Source: Enoplolaimus lenunculus (Eukaryota > Nematoda > Enoplea > Enoplida > Thoracostomopsidae). From it: DNA of 64,000 nt. Of the stretch, positions 47,696 through 60,444 are shown one piece after another. The translations under genes were made by a program, and so were the position numbers. The notes below the pieces were generated by a model, which ran no database searches, was not told the origin of the DNA, and saw only the letters and a list, made by a program, of their open reading frames with translations. How positions within the stretch are numbered: position 1 is the stretch's first letter; the number at the start of each line of letters is the position of its first letter. The stretch is from positions 1 to 64,000 of the forward strand of contig JASANG010001613.1 in NCBI GenBank assembly GCA_030248215.1. Reading direction: 5' to 3'.

Positions 47696-48028
47696 CTAAT
47701 TCTTAAAAGCATGGAAAGCTGATACTTACGGCTATATAGTTTTTGAGGTTAATTTTGAAAAGTTCCACGTTACAGCTTAGCTTGTTTTTGCTATAAACTA
47801 AGAACCGTTTGCTTAGAAATTTGTTGACTTGATCGCTATCTGGTATATTGATTAATGGAAACAAATTAAATTGTGTTTGGTGTTGTGTGCATTTTGCGAA
47901 TTCACTATTTTTCAACTGAAATAGACGTCGGGCACGCATTGCAGCGAAACTAGCGATTAAAGGTTTCATTTCGTATCATACTGAGTGTAATGTTAAGTCA
48001 CACGTGCACATAAGCACTAACGAAACAT

Positions 48029-48195
48029 ATCGGCCGAGTGGTGTAAACGAGGAGCGCACTTGACTCGCAAGCGAGAGATCCGAGTTTCGATTCCTGGCGC
48101 GGTCATATATATTTCGGAAACGTTTAGGAGAAAAACCATGTATATTCGCAGTACTTCGGACGAAGAGATCGTACCGAGTGTGCAGTTCTGACCGT
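48029..48195 (+). mobile_element. tRNA-derived SINE
   Basis: Head CGGCCGAGTGGTGTAAACGA, B box GAGTTTCGATTCCTGGC, body TGTATATTCGCAGTACTTCG and end GTGCAGTTCTGACC. Same family as 5131-5286. Confidence 0.82.
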
Positions 48196-48199
48196 TCAT

Positions 48200-51100
48200 T
48201 GGTCTAATCTTTTTTCAGAAAAATAATTTATTTTGTGAATTTTGTTACAAATTAGTTTGTTGAAGACAGTATGGAAGTAAAAGAACATTGCCGATAAAAA
48301 TAGCAGACATTCTGTAAATGATTTACAAACTCACAATGACGAGATTCCGTTCAGCATCGGATATATACGTATCCGCTTGTGTATACGATTTATGCCCGTT
48401 ATCATCGGATACGTATCCGCTTTTATACGATTTAGCTTTGCAATTATTTTTGCTTCATCTGCCTGCCAACGAATAATTTGTACGTTGTAGAGATGTTTCT
48501 GCGCCCAAGTAGAACCTAAGATATCGATAGCTGGAACCCCATTTTCGAGTAAATGTGTGAGCCATTGGCTGCGTAGCGAATGATAGGCGGCGTTCAGAAC
48601 ATTCAGAAATTTTATACGATAAACATAAAACGTAATCTGTCTAGAAGCTGAAACTAACTTAATTTAAAGCTTAAGCTAATCCAGCAGTATTAAACAACTT
48701 TCTAGAATAACTGAACTAACGGGTACGTTTACGCTTAAACTAATTTAAAATCTTACGAATTTTTAGTTTAATTAACGTAAACTTAGTGACCTCTTTGATA
48801 CATATAATTTCTGGGCTGCACTTGTTACTTAAACTAAAAATAAGTTTATTTAAACTCGTGTTAAACTTAAAAATATGTTAGTTTAAGTTAAACTAAAAAT
48901 TCTAGATTTCCGTCCGTCCAGCTATTTGAGTTTTACTTATACTGATATTTAAGTTTAGTTTAGCTATAATTTAAGCTTAAGTTTTTAGAAATTCATTAAA
49001 ATAGATACAACTGTTTTGTTGTTAGGTTCCTTTGTGATCTTAATTTCAAAATTATTTGTATAAAAGTATTGCTTTTGACAGTAAACACTTTGAATTTAAC
49101 CAGGAACGCAGAAGCGTTATCGGGTTGAACTTTGCTACTGCCTCCACAAAGCGTTTGAAAATTGTATCTTGAATAACCATTAAATGTTAGCTAAAGACGA
49201 ATTAGCATACCGTTAGAACGAACTATACTAAAGTAACTTAGGCTCCTGTAGACTTTTTCGCCAAATCTTAAAACTAAACTTTGTGAGCATAAACTATCGT
49301 AACCGTAACTCACGTTACGCTAAAACTTGAAAATTTCGAAATCGATTCAGGAGAATGGTACAAGACGTACAATTTTACGTTGCGTGATACAAACTAAAAT
49401 TCTGGTTTACACCCGGGGGTTCCACACACAACCCATTTTAAAGACCGTTAAACCGACAAAAAAACTTTGTAGTGTGTCAGCGAGGTTTTTGATTGGTTTA
49501 TGGCGTGACTTTACAGAGTGAGTTTACGGTAGGTATTTTGCCCCGAGAAGTTAATATTAATTAATAATCTTGGTGTTGCTTGCTTCCGTACCCACAGAGG
49601 TATTTTTTACTCAAAATTTGCAATTTACTGTTGAACCGTTTCCGGAAAGCTATTAAACGTTAATGGTACATGGTGGATCCAGGGCCGGACTTCGTAATAC
49701 CACCATTTGGAGGGCCCATCGGTACGAGAGGCACCAACCCTAACAAGATTTTACATACAAATTTGAAAATTTTTTTGCTCATCGCAAGGGGCTCCCACAC
49801 CGCAATTTTAAGAAGCCCACCCTAGCCTGCTCCGGTTACGACATGAATCTCAAACGTTCAGTGCCGAAGCAGACAGAGGTAGACGCTCCCACCAAACTCC
49901 AGGGTGGGGCCGCCAAACTTGCGAGTGAAGCGAGTGAGAAACCAGACGCATTTTAAAACTGCGACCGTTTTTGTGCCAACTGGTTAGAGTAGGGCCCCTT
50001 AAAAGGTGGGGCACGCTTTAGGGGTTGGGACCCCAAATGGGGGTATGGGGGTGGCTGCTTCAGCATTATAGACAATGAATATTGTGTTATTCATTGTATG
50101 TAGCTGTTATTGCGTGCATGCGCCCTTCAAATTCTCGGCAAGACGTCACACCCTCCAAGGTTTGAACGAAGGCCCACAGCCAGCTCACCTTGCTAGAGGG
50201 GGGCTAAGAATTTTTTATGAAGGGCATTCAAAGTTTTTTAATGACTTACAAGCAAGGTTGAAAATTTTCCAGGAGGGACAAAATTTTTCCAGGAGGTCTG
50301 AGTCCCCCGGCTCTTTTCACTTGAGAGTTCATCCTACGATTACGCAATTGAAATTGTATTTCTGTCCAAATTGAAGAAACCCATCGGGAAGGTGTTAAAT
50401 GACGTCTGCAGCGGTTATTAGCAAAGACGGAACGTTTTTCCGTGGGACAGAAATAGAGTAAGCTTAAGCTTTCGACTATTTTTTGGTTAGGCTAATGTTT
50501 AGGCTTAGACTTAGGCGTAGGAATTTACTTATACTACTGTTAAGACCCTGTTCTATACATTGGCCTATATATATATATACATATATATATGTATGTATAT
50601 ATATATATAATATGCGTGTGTGAGTATATGTACTTATATCTTTTCTGCAAAAACCAATAATATTAGTAAAGAAATTAAAGAAAGTATTAACGAAATATAG
50701 AGCAACTAAAATATATACGAGAAACGTGTCGAAAAAATGTTGCCGGAACCAAAAAAATAAGCGTATTCCGGATGTGTCCCTATTTAAAACGTCGGATTTG
50801 ATCCTAAAGTATGTATTTACCGTAATCGGAGCATAACCCAATCGCTAAATTTTTAATTACTTCTTGTATGTGCTCTATCAAACACTGTCCAAGACTGACA
50901 TTAGCTTTGTGATGTGTCGAAAATATATTTTGCATTTTAAAATAGGATATTTTCTAAAGTAATTTATCATTCATCCACTAGAAATTAACCAAGATTTTTG
51001 AAGGTGGGAAAGAGGATTTTGTTTGTGAGAGGCGGTACTGGTATTTGGTTTTGGGAGGGGCCGACTCCGAACAATGACCATATAAAGTTTTCTAGAATAA
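48200..51100. other. Gene-free, transposon-remnant region
   Basis: 48640-49330 is dense in TTTAAACTAAAAA-type words and their complements, which suggests decayed elements. 49660-50060 is more GC-rich and resembles parts of 53000-53170 and 62940-63300. No coding exon could be supported. Confidence 0.45.
50428..50566 (-). mobile_element. Family A MITE, truncated, reverse orientation
   Basis: Shows CGGAACGTTTTTCCGTGGGA, the block AGAGTAAGCTTAAGCTTTCG, a few TTAGGC hexamers, and the end TTCTATACATTGGCC. The outermost part of the 3' terminal repeat is missing. Confidence 0.7.
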
Positions 51101-51105
51101 TAGCG

Positions 51106-51357
51106 CACTGTAAATTCTAATGAGTTAATTAATCAACTTAGACAGAAAGTTAGTTATTTCTGACTTACTAACAGTAAACTTTAACTCACGTTGAGTTGAG
51201 TTGGTTTTTTCTGTGAGTTGAGTTGACTCCAATGGAGTTGATTAATCAAATCAAAACGAGTTGAATCAAATTAGAATAGTGAGTTCTGATAGTTCTATCT
51301 CAGACTAAGTCTTTCAACTCATTTTGAGTTATAATCAACTTAAAGGAATTGACAGTG
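51106..51357. mobile_element. Family B palindromic MITE, copy 11
   Basis: The only copy outside 30.5-38.5 kb: CACTGTAAATTCTAATGAGT to AAAGGAATTGACAGTG. It lies in a gene-free region next to a family A fragment. Confidence 0.85.
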
Positions 51358-51370
51358 TGAATGCTTCAAA

Positions 51371-51428
51371 AGCCTAGGCAAAAAAAGTTAGTGTACAACT
51401 TAAGCTTACTGTATTAGAGTTCTATGGG
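51371..51428 (+). mobile_element. Family A 3' fragment
   Basis: Only the segment AAGCCTAGGC through TTAGTGTACAACTTAAGCTT to ATGGGCAAAA is recognisable. It follows directly after a family B copy (51106-51357). Confidence 0.45.
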
Positions 51429-51846
51429 CAAAATGAAATAAATGTACCTACATTTTCCCACCTGCGGGATTTCGAACTCAAGCTTAAAGAGCACTTATTA
51501 TTTCGACAAAACACTAATTTTATTAATTCGCCAGTCCCCGAAGATTAAGAGGTACTTACAACTGGTACTTTATATGCCGTTCATACATTGGACCTGGCAA
51601 TGGTATGGTATGTAGGTTGTAAGCCAATTTGTTAGCTGCTGGTAAGCCAAATAAATTACTGACTTTACATTAAGTGAATTACATAATTGTGAAATTAATA
51701 AGCTGTTACGACAGTAGAATAATTGAAGCGTACATTTAAAACTATACTGTTGGGTTGACCCTAGAGAGCGCCAGGGACAGTGTCGCTGTACACGGTTGAG
51801 GACCGCCGGCCGGCTTGCGCGAACCCAAACAGCGCCAGTAGATGCA

Positions 51847-52110
51847 GATGGCGGGGGGGGCGTACGCATTCCGTCAGGTTTTTTTGTGATAAATTGGTAA
51901 GGTTACAATTTTACCATTAGTACTTTTTGTTAAAAAATACAATTTTTACACTCAGAAATTGTTTGCGATATTAAATCCTTGCAATTTTTCCCCTTAGAAA
52001 ACTTTTTGGTGATAAAACGATAAGGTCCTTCCAGTGCAATGTTTGCGTTTTATAACATTTGCCTGCCCGCCACCCCAGTTAGAAATTTGTGGATCCGCCT
52101 CTGCCCAGCG
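51847..52110. mobile_element. Family F (GGATCC) element, uninterrupted
   Basis: Runs from GCGGGGGGGGCGTACGC to TTTGTGGATCCGCCTCTGCC and shares the interior (TGATAAAACGATAAGGTCCT, GTTTGCGTTTTATAACATTT) with 34262-34770 without the nested family B copy. A fragment of the same right end is at about 165-225. Confidence 0.75.
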
Positions 52111-53336
52111 AGCATGTGCAAGGGATGCTGGCATTCCCAATGGGTTCCCTAGCGAATGTTTTATATAAATAGATTGATTAAGAAATGCAAATCGGAGCAA
52201 AAATATGCAAGCTTCAGGAGTGTAGCTAATACTGTTCTTCGTGTCGCAGTGGCACAAAATTGGCAGTTCTTTGTTTTGATCCAAAATGTTAAGTATTTAC
52301 TTAAGTCAGGGACTAAACTATGTACTTGAGCAAGTTTTTAGTAAATACTTAAGTAAGACTTCTCGAAACTCAACCATTGAACAATTTTCTCACTGAACCA
52401 CTACAGTTGCTATAAGTATAAGTGTAAATATATGCAGTTGTGGAGTGTCAGCAGATAAACAGCTCATACGCACCCACGTCGCCTGACAACGGCTGTTTGT
52501 GACACCGAGATCTCAGGTGCGTAGTCCATCTTCTGTGTCTAAAAGCAGGGTTCTATAGCTACCCACACCGAAACTGGTATGGCACGCAGCCACCACGGTA
52601 CACCAGACTTTCAACGTAGCTAACCGTCACCTTAGGCGGCCAGTGAGTGCCGGATCAGGCAGGGGTGAGAGCTTCCGCAAATTCCAGGACGGGGATCCCA
52701 ACGTTGTGGCGAATCGAGGTTTTTTCCGCGCGGAGCATCCGAGGTTGGTCGAAACTGTGTTCCCGAATTAAGCTATGGATGCACGTTTCGCAAATAAAAT
52801 GTTTAGCAAGACGCAAGACGGTGGGTCGAACAAGTTAACCACACGTTAAATGGAACTAAAATCCGCCCAAAGAGCGAAAAATGTTTAACGGTTATTCTAA
52901 AACTTATCATGTTTCTGAAGCCTTTAAAAATTACGACACAGGTAAAACAGTGAACAATTATTTAGACTGGGGTCACGAGCGATACGTCAGATAATTTTTA
53001 AAACTACTGGGGGTGGTTATTTGTTCTGGCTACGATGGGGGTCTCATTGGGTGTCGGGCCCTCAAATGCAAGGTAACAGGGGTGAGGGCTCTGGCCTAGC
53101 GGCCAATGAGCTTTGCACCATGGCAACCAAAATATGGCATCTGACGGAAAGGTCTGAAAGCTAATTTGGATCCAGCCCGAAGTCGGAACGTACCCAGGAG
53201 CCGACGACCCAACTCCCTTAGAAAAATGTCGGCTTTCTTAGAAAAAAATTAGCCTCGCTCATTATTAACTCATATAAAACCTCGGCATGCCGGTCCTCAT
53301 AAGCTTTCTTGCATCCTTGAGCACCTGTTCAGACTA
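52111..53336. other. No gene seen
   Basis: 52440-52860 is of moderate GC content with a 63-codon plus-strand frame, but there is no recognisable domain and no splice-site support. Confidence 0.4.
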
Positions 53337-53778
53337 CTGTAGTGACCCGAATGAGAGGGGGGACTGATATTTATTTGGCCTCTCAAGCCCCCTGTTGTTC
53401 GGTTACGGACTGTTATTTGTATTTAGCCCACGGTCCGCCACACTTCGTTACTGATATATATCCGGTACTGCAACTATCCGTTGAATTAAACGTTTATTTG
53501 TCTTGTGTCAATAGTTTGAGCAATAATGCATGGTTTATATTTAGGAATGAATATACTTTCAAAAATTATGTACGCTTTAAAGTTTCGAACTCAAGTTTAT
53601 TTGGTCTTCTAGTCATTTAAGAGCTACAATAAGAGAAAATTGACATTTATTGATTCTAATTAGGGTTTAAGGACTCTATCCGCTTACGGACTCTTATTAG
53701 CTAAACAGAACCCTATTGATTGGGACCCAAAATGGAAACATCTCTCTTATTACCTCCCTCTTATTCGGACCACTACCG
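53337..53778 (+). mobile_element. Family D element
   Basis: TA-flanked, about 440 bp. Left end CTGTAGTGACCCGAATGAGA, right end CTCTTATTCGGACCACTACC. No ORF of transposase length, so it is non-autonomous. Confidence 0.85.
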
Positions 53779-54605
53779 TAGCTGATCTGGTATAAGATCT
53801 TCTTTGCTTAAATGATGTATGTTCGGAGTTCGGATTTTCACACACCTAAAAAGTTTGGCGTTTTTAGCAGTAAGAAAAAACTGAATTAGACGTTTGCTAA
53901 TATCGGTTATTACATTCTACTGGATAGGTAATACCTTAGCTATCTAAAATAGATTGCCAGTATGCTAATGACAATAAATTCTCATACGCTAATACTCTTT
54001 TACAACTACCGCCTTATTGGTGTTCGTGGCTGGTTTCTGAAGGAACCCAGTAAAAGAACCAATCGGGGGACGTCGAACTTAACCAATCAAAATACACTTT
54101 TGTCAATTAGATTCAGTGTCTTATTGGATAATTGCTGGCCGATCTGCTAATTCTATTCTGAAAGCCAATAGTTTTAGTTGATTGTTCCGGTTTCGGCACT
54201 CACTAGTCGTATTCTGTTTGTATTGGTTGTTAGTGAATAATTTAGATTAATTCTATAAGCTGTAGCGATTGTGTTGTGACCTAAAATGAACTTAGCGAAA
54301 TAGCCAAACCTGATATTCTAGCGACGAACGATCAAGATATCACAGCATTGTTTTGATTTGGGAAAAAGGTTGCTGGCGAAGAAACGTTTGATGTCATTTG
54401 GCAAACTGGCCCTTAAGAATGGCGGATGTATGACACTTCAGCCTGAGATTTTGAGTTACAATTAGGCAAATTATTCAACTGTAGGCGAAAAGCTACAATT
54501 TCAGAACGCAAAATGTTTTCTTCGAATAAGAAAATTCTAACTCAGATATGCTATGATGTTGTATTTAACAAAATTCGATTTTTGAATGGTGAAGATGAAT
54601 TTGGC

Positions 54606-54791
54606 GGCCAATGTAAAGAACAGGGGCGGAACAGTATTTATAAGCATATTCTTAAGTCTAAGCATAAGCGTAAGAATCAGCAAATTGCTAAGTATAAGCC
54701 TAAGCCAAGCAAAAAACATTAGTCTAAACATTAAGCTTATTCTATTGCAGTCCCACAGAAAAACGTTCCGTCCTTGATCTTTACATGGGCC
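54606..54791 (+). mobile_element. Family A MITE
   Basis: Flanks AATTTGGC (54598-54605) and AAGTTGGC (54792-54799) match at 7 of 8. Both terminal repeats (GGCCAATGTAAAGAACAGGG; CTTGATCTTTACATGGGCC) are near intact. Confidence 0.88.
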
Positions 54792-54911
54792 AAGTTGGCA
54801 AAGAACTTTAACTCATTTGTAAAGTTTTATTTAGTCGCCAAGATGATAGGTGGTAACGTCGTCCTGTGGAAAATAAGAAGCTGTTCCTAAAAACGACTGG
54901 AGTCTTATAGG

Positions 54912-55088
54912 CTAGCCTTAGGTTTAGGCTTAGGTTTAGGTTTAGGCTTAGGTTTAGGCTTAGGTTTAGGCTTAGGTTTAGGCGTAGGTTTAGGCTTAGG
55001 TTTAGGCTTAGGTTTAGGCTTAGGTTTATGTTTAGGCTTAGGTTTAGGCTTAGGTTTAGGCTTAGGTTTAGGCTTAGGTTTAGGTTTG
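54912..55088. repeat. Pure telomere-like hexamer array (TTAGGT/TTAGGC)
   Basis: About 29 consecutive hexamers alternating TTAGGT and TTAGGC on the plus strand, with few variants (TTAGGCG, TTATGT). The family A ends do not flank it. In other frames it encodes repetitive Lys-Pro or Leu-Arg strings, which are not genes. Confidence 0.9.
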
Positions 55089-55421
55089 AAGTGATCCTCG
55101 GAGACCTGTATGGGTCCTTTAGTGCAATAATACCGTCGAATGATGGCTTCAGTGTTAGATACCAAATTGGGTTCTTAAGATCAGGTAAGAATTGCCAGCA
55201 AAATTGTAGTTACTTAAATCACAGCTTGAAATTTGTGAAATTATTTGTAATTAAAATAATCAATTTAACTAATTTAGGCTTAAATTAATATCTCGGAAAT
55301 GCATTTCTATAAGCCCTTCCTCATTTTTTGGCCAGCCAACTGATTGAGCTGGCTACAAGTATGGCTAATAGGCTTAGGCGTAGCTTTTGATTCGTTCTTA
55401 AGCTTACACCTTATAAAACAT

Positions 55422-55628
55422 GGCCCATGCACGGAACATGGCAGTTCGTTTTCCGGAATGGTTGTAATAGAGTCCGTTTAAGCTTTAGATTAATTATTTG
55501 CTTAGGCTTAGGCTTACGCTTAGGCTTAGAACTAGGCTCATTTTTACGCTTAGGCTTAGGCTTAATCTTAGGTTTATACTTAGGAATACGCTTATATTAC
55601 TGGTCCCGCTCTGTTCTATACATGGGCT
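55422..55628 (-). mobile_element. Family A MITE, reverse orientation
   Basis: Flanks TAAAACAT (55414-55421) and CAAAACAT (55629-55636) match at 7 of 8. Ends are GGCCCATGCACGGAACATGG and TGTTCTATACATGGGCT. The interior has TTAGGC and TTACGC hexamers. Confidence 0.88.
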
Positions 55629-55636
55629 CAAAACAT

Positions 55637-56964
55637 AGAACTAAACATTTCACATATTATTATAATATATACGCTTTTAGCAGTTATATAACTCAAAATT
55701 TATATGCACCTCGATAGTGAAAACTTTAATTTTCAACAAATTTATTGTTAATTTTACGACTTTTTTTGAAGCTGTCTCAAAAACAACGGAAAATACTTAA
55801 ATGTTTTTAATATCGCGTTCGCTTCAAATCCTAAAGGAATATGGTCTCAGCAACCAGCCAAACAAGAACATAGCGCAAGGGGGAGGGGAGTTCGAAGACA
55901 CCCCGTCGAAAAGCAATTTTGTCCAGTAAAGCCACTGTGATCGTGATCAATTGCAAACTACTGGCAAATGTTATATATGCTAATAACCAATTATTTTGGT
56001 TCATTTTGCAGAGTCGTCACATCTGACGAATTTCAATTTTCTACCAGAACGTGTAAGCAGAATATTAATTTAAGATCAGATAGCGAGGTCTAAACGCTTT
56101 TTTTAAATTTTTGGACCTATACAGGGTATTCTGTAGCCTGTAAAACGGCCGTTTTTGAGTCTTTCTAAATGTTTCACAAGGATTCCCATCATATTTCCCC
56201 TTGTATATGCCACTGATTTTCTGGCAAAACTGGCATAAAACAGGCTTTACCATTGCGAATATGGTTTTTACGGTGTCTATTTTATTTTTATTATATGATC
56301 AGGTATCATTGCGGTAACGAAACTAAGGTTGGAAGTTCGCGTAATACCCTGAAAAACTGTTAAAATTGTTGTGTTTTGAGGATGCTAAAATATACCATAA
56401 ACCAGTGGCGCTGATGTTAGTAAAATTTGGTTGAACCAATAAGATTTAGGAAAATGTTAGGTTTAATTTAAGTTTCGGTTGCTAAAATTTTAAACTGGAA
56501 TATGATGAAAATCTGTAGGATTATTTTAACAACAAAGTGCTTTCATTTTAAATATTTTCAAATTTTTGGAGGATTTGAAAATTTTTAACGGATGGCGCGG
56601 GTTGGCAAACGTTATGAAACGCAAAAATTGTAAGGTAGAGTTGTACGTTTTCAAAATGCAGTTAGGTGAAAACCGAATTGTAGGACAGGCTCATGAACAG
56701 CTGGAGAGCTTTAGGATAAGGAAGACTTACTACAAATTCTGGTTGACCACAATGCGGACGTGGAATCGACCGTGCATTCGGAAACCCGGAACTAATTTTC
56801 AATCACAACCGGTCCTATGATGATGTCATTTCACGTCATTCAAGACCAGTCGCCTATGAGACCAGTACAATTGCAGATGCACGAATAGTGGAGGTATTAG
56901 GAAAATTGTGAAACGTACCACAATTAATTTGAAAATAGTTGGAACATTTTCTATCAGCGTCGCA
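55637..56964. other. No gene seen
   Basis: AT-rich sequence without recognisable repeat ends. An 84-codon frame at 56566-56820 partly overlaps a reverse family F fragment (GGCAAACGTTATGAAACGCA), so I do not call it a gene. Confidence 0.4.
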
Positions 56965-57125
56965 GTAAGGGTTGCGGTATAGTTTTGTTGACGTGCAAGC
57001 GCCGGACGTGACCCATAACGGGCAGTGACGGACGGCGCCCCGTACGGGTGACGGACGGTGCCGTACGGCTGACGCACGATGACGGACGGCGCCGGACGCG
57101 CCAAAATCCCGGGCCGCTCCCCAAA
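56965..57125. mobile_element. GC-rich MITE with 21-bp tandem core, second copy
   Basis: Starts GTAAGGGTTGCGGTATAGTT and contains GTGACGGACGGCGCC units in the opposite orientation to 27312-27530. The right end is not preserved. Confidence 0.65.
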
Positions 57126-57744
57126 GGGGTCTTTCTCATAGAACCAGCCGTCTAAATTAAAAATGGATCTTTTTCCACACTAGAGTCGTATATATAGAAA
57201 AGACTGCTAGACCCTCCCCCGAGAACAACCTTATCCGGTTTTGTACCACAAACCATTTGCCACTGTCGCATATATCGACCCAGGGAGCGTCTTAATGACG
57301 CGTTTTTATGCATTACACGCATCATCTCACACTCATTTCATTGGCTCATTGAGCATTATAACGTAATTCTACAATGACGTATAATGGTTTGTACCGTCAT
57401 CTATCATCTGATAATTAGTGATAGCATCAAAAAATTCAACGGACTATTTTATGTGGGTCCAAACCTTTGGATCATGAGACATTGGGTGGGAGTCCATGGC
57501 ATCTCCTGAACCGTTTACACGGAGTGGTATTTTTAGCTAATTTCACCGCATCGTTCCGAACGGACGCTTATGCTCCAACCGTGTCAGCCACCTTCCTTCG
57601 AGACAAGACTCAGTGCAATTGGCTGGCTTCAAACTGTGAGAGCGCTTTGGAAACTTAAACTCGCTCAACAAATTATTCTTTTACGAGCTTTGATTTAGCA
57701 CTACGTCTTAATTGACAAATTTTCAGTCATTCGTTGCATTATGC

Positions 57745-57984
57745 GGCCCATGTAAAGAACAGGGGCGGAACAGTATTATGAGCATATTTCTAAGCCTAAG
57801 CCTAAGATTAAGCCTAAGCGTAAGAATGAGTTTATTCCTAAGCCTAAGCCTACGCGTAAGAATGAGTTAATTTCTAAGCCTAAAGCCTAAGCCTAAGCCA
57901 AGCAAAAAAATTAGTCTAACACTTAATGTTTTTCTGTTGCAGTCCCACAGAAAAACGTTTCGCCTCTGATCTTTACATGGGTCC
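57745..57984 (+). mobile_element. Family A MITE, well preserved
   Basis: Left end GGCCCATGTAAAGAACAGGG and right end CTCTGATCTTTACATGGGTC. The interior has hexamer runs split by AAGAATGAGTTTATTCC spacers. No target duplication is visible. Confidence 0.88.
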
Positions 57985-58445
57985 TTTGTGCTGCCCAAGT
58001 GACAGGCTTTGCTGAGTGACGACAGTATCCGGTTGCCACCCATGTGTTGCAGGTCCGATTTTGAACGTGAAAAATTGGGTTGAGTTGAACTCGTAGATGT
58101 AGAGATAAATTAACACAGAAATATGGTAAGTACGCATTCTTTGCAGTCAATGATCCTATTGACTTGAATTTACTGCTTCCGATTTGGATATGAACGTTTG
58201 TTCGCGTCCGCATTTTTTAATATTTGCTAGTTTACGTTGAATTTTGATATTTTGAAATTTAGTTTACCCCGCGACCGATCTTGAAATTGAATTCAACGGG
58301 CTTAGCGCACAAGCGGATCCAAAGATAGGAACCCTGGTTTAGGCTGCTGAATGGAATTAAAGAAGTTTATGTTAAAATTTAGTATTCAAATTGCGTTTGG
58401 TTTCTTAGCTGGCTTCGCTCGCAAATTCCTTCACTATGCCATATA

Positions 58446-58655
58446 CACTGCAAAAAATGGTGAGTCAAAATGACTCGTTCAGAAATGGGGGTTTCGGGAC
58501 TACACTTACTGAGTTCAATTCGACTCCGGCGGAGTCAAACGTGCGACTCAGTGGACCGAGGTTGACTCTGGCGTAGTCGAATTTTGACTCAATTTGTGTA
58601 GTCCCGAAAAGCCTATTTCAGAGAGAGTCAATTTGATTCACCATTTTTTGCACTG
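58446..58655. mobile_element. Family C MITE, copy 2
   Basis: TA-flanked, ends CACTGCAAAAAATGGTGAGT and GATTCACCATTTTTTGCACT. Internal GACTC motifs as in copy 1. Confidence 0.88.
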
Positions 58656-58985
58656 TATCAAACGTCCTTTTAAAATCCGAAATTTTATAGTCTCGCCAAT
58701 ATCTTAGGCGAGAAAAAATTTAGATTCTATAACACTTAAACGAATAACAGATGGGTTGATATTTATTTTTCCTTACCAACGGATACCCCCAGTTATTCGG
58801 TTCTATCTATTTACGAATTCTAACCACGATTTAAACTAGCATTGGTATTGACTCAAAATAGAGCCACTTCCTTAATATTTACCTTATTATTCTTGCCACT
58901 ACAGTAGAGAATATAGCAAAATTCTATATCGTTCAAAAGGGTATTTTTCTCGTCTTTCAGGAAAATAAATATTTACAAACTAATA

Positions 58986-59378
58986 CTGTAGTGACCCGAA
59001 TAAGAGGGTGACGGCTGACATTTATTTGGATTCTCCAGAAGGTACCCGCTGTATTCGGTTACGGACTGTTATTTATTTTTAACCCGCCCTCCGCCGCCTT
59101 TTGTTACTTGGACTTAACAATCGTCTGTTTGAGCGATAATGCAACGTTTTATACTTAGGAATGTACTTTCAAAACTTAAGTACACTTTAAAGTTTTGAGC
59201 TCAACTTTATTTGGTCCTGGAGTCATTTATACACTACAATTAGGGATAATTGGGCTCTAATTAGGGTTTAGGGACTCTATCCGCTTACGGACCCTTATTA
59301 GGGATGCGCTCTCCTATTGATTGGGACTCAAAATGCGGACCCCCTCTTATAACGGCCCTCTTATTCGGGTCACTACAG
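58986..59378 (+). mobile_element. Family D element
   Basis: TA-flanked, 393 bp, with clean inverted ends CTGTAGTGACCCGAATAAGA and CTTATTCGGGTCACTACAG. Confidence 0.92.
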
Positions 59379-60013
59379 TACCTGCCTGATGTGATTTTCA
59401 GTACTTTGGCACGCAAAGCAGCTCGTGGCTTTAAACGCATCTATTTCTGGCAAAGCCTAAGTGTAAATATCTTAAGGAACTAAAAGCGTAGTCTGATACA
59501 ACTGGCCCCATCCAGTCGATGGCTTAAAATTTAAATTGATGAACCAGCCGAGATTGGAGTAGACCAATTTGAAGTATAGCTTATTACCATTCTTAGAGCC
59601 AGCTATAAAAAATTTATTAGCTGCTATGCCTCAAGGGTGTAGACATTTTAGTTTGATTGCATGTTTACAATTACAGTAATGTTCTAATTGGCTTGTTTTA
59701 GTCCTAATGGCGGCTAAATACGGATAGTAACAGAGGCAAAACGTCGATTTTTATGCATGTTTACTCTGCCGGCGGCAGCTACTGATACTAAATTCTGTTC
59801 ACAAGTAAAAACAACTCCATATGAAAAAATGTGCTAAATTTCGGAACTGTTCATTGGTTGACTTTAAATTTAACACCAACCAATCAGAAATTGCTTGTAG
59901 ATACTAGAAATTAGTGGGAATACAGGTACTATAAGTTTTTTCCAACTAGGATGCACCAGTGGTCTGTTTTGCCTTATTTCGTTGAGACATTACTCGATTT
60001 TTAACCATATATA

Positions 60014-60444
60014 CTGTAGTGACCCGAATAAGAGGGGGTTATAAGAGCAGGTCCCAATTTTGAGTCCCAATTAATAGGATTCGGTATCCTTAATTAGAAT
60101 CCGTAAGCGGACAGAATCCTTAAACCTTAGAATCAATAAATGTCAATTGTTTCAAGTTGTACTGCGTTAATGACTCCAGCACTAAATATAGCTCAGTTTG
60201 AAACATTAAAGCATACTTAGTTTTGAAAGTACATTTTCAAGTATACCTTGCATTATCGTTCAAGGTTTTGATACATGGCAAATAAACGTTTAAAATTCAA
60301 CGGATAGTTGCAATACCGAATATATATCAGTGACGAAGGGCTGGTTAAAAATAAATGCCAATCCGTAACCGCCGAATAACAGGGTGGTATCGTCTGGAGA
60401 CGCCAAATAAATATCACTCCCCCGTCTTATTTAGGTCACTACAG
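60014..60444 (-). mobile_element. Family D element, reverse orientation
   Basis: Ends CTGTAGTGACCCGAATAAGA and CGTCTTATTTAGGTCACTAC. The interior matches the copy at 58986 in reverse. Confidence 0.9.

Noticed and set aside
54905-55165. Long Lys-Pro repeat ORF (and similar KPKP or LSLSLS frames at 24386, 26311, 31142 and 35464)
   Set aside because: They are translations of the TTAGGC/GCCTAA hexamer arrays; a 6-bp repeat without stops leaves frames open by itself.
57987-58060. Possible ShKT-like fragment (CNTWVATGYC) on the minus strand
   Set aside because: Only two cysteines fit the pattern and there is no supporting exon structure; it may be chance.
53337-60444. Autonomous transposase in family D elements
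   Set aside because: The elements are about 390-440 bp with no ORF beyond about 90 codons, so they are non-autonomous.
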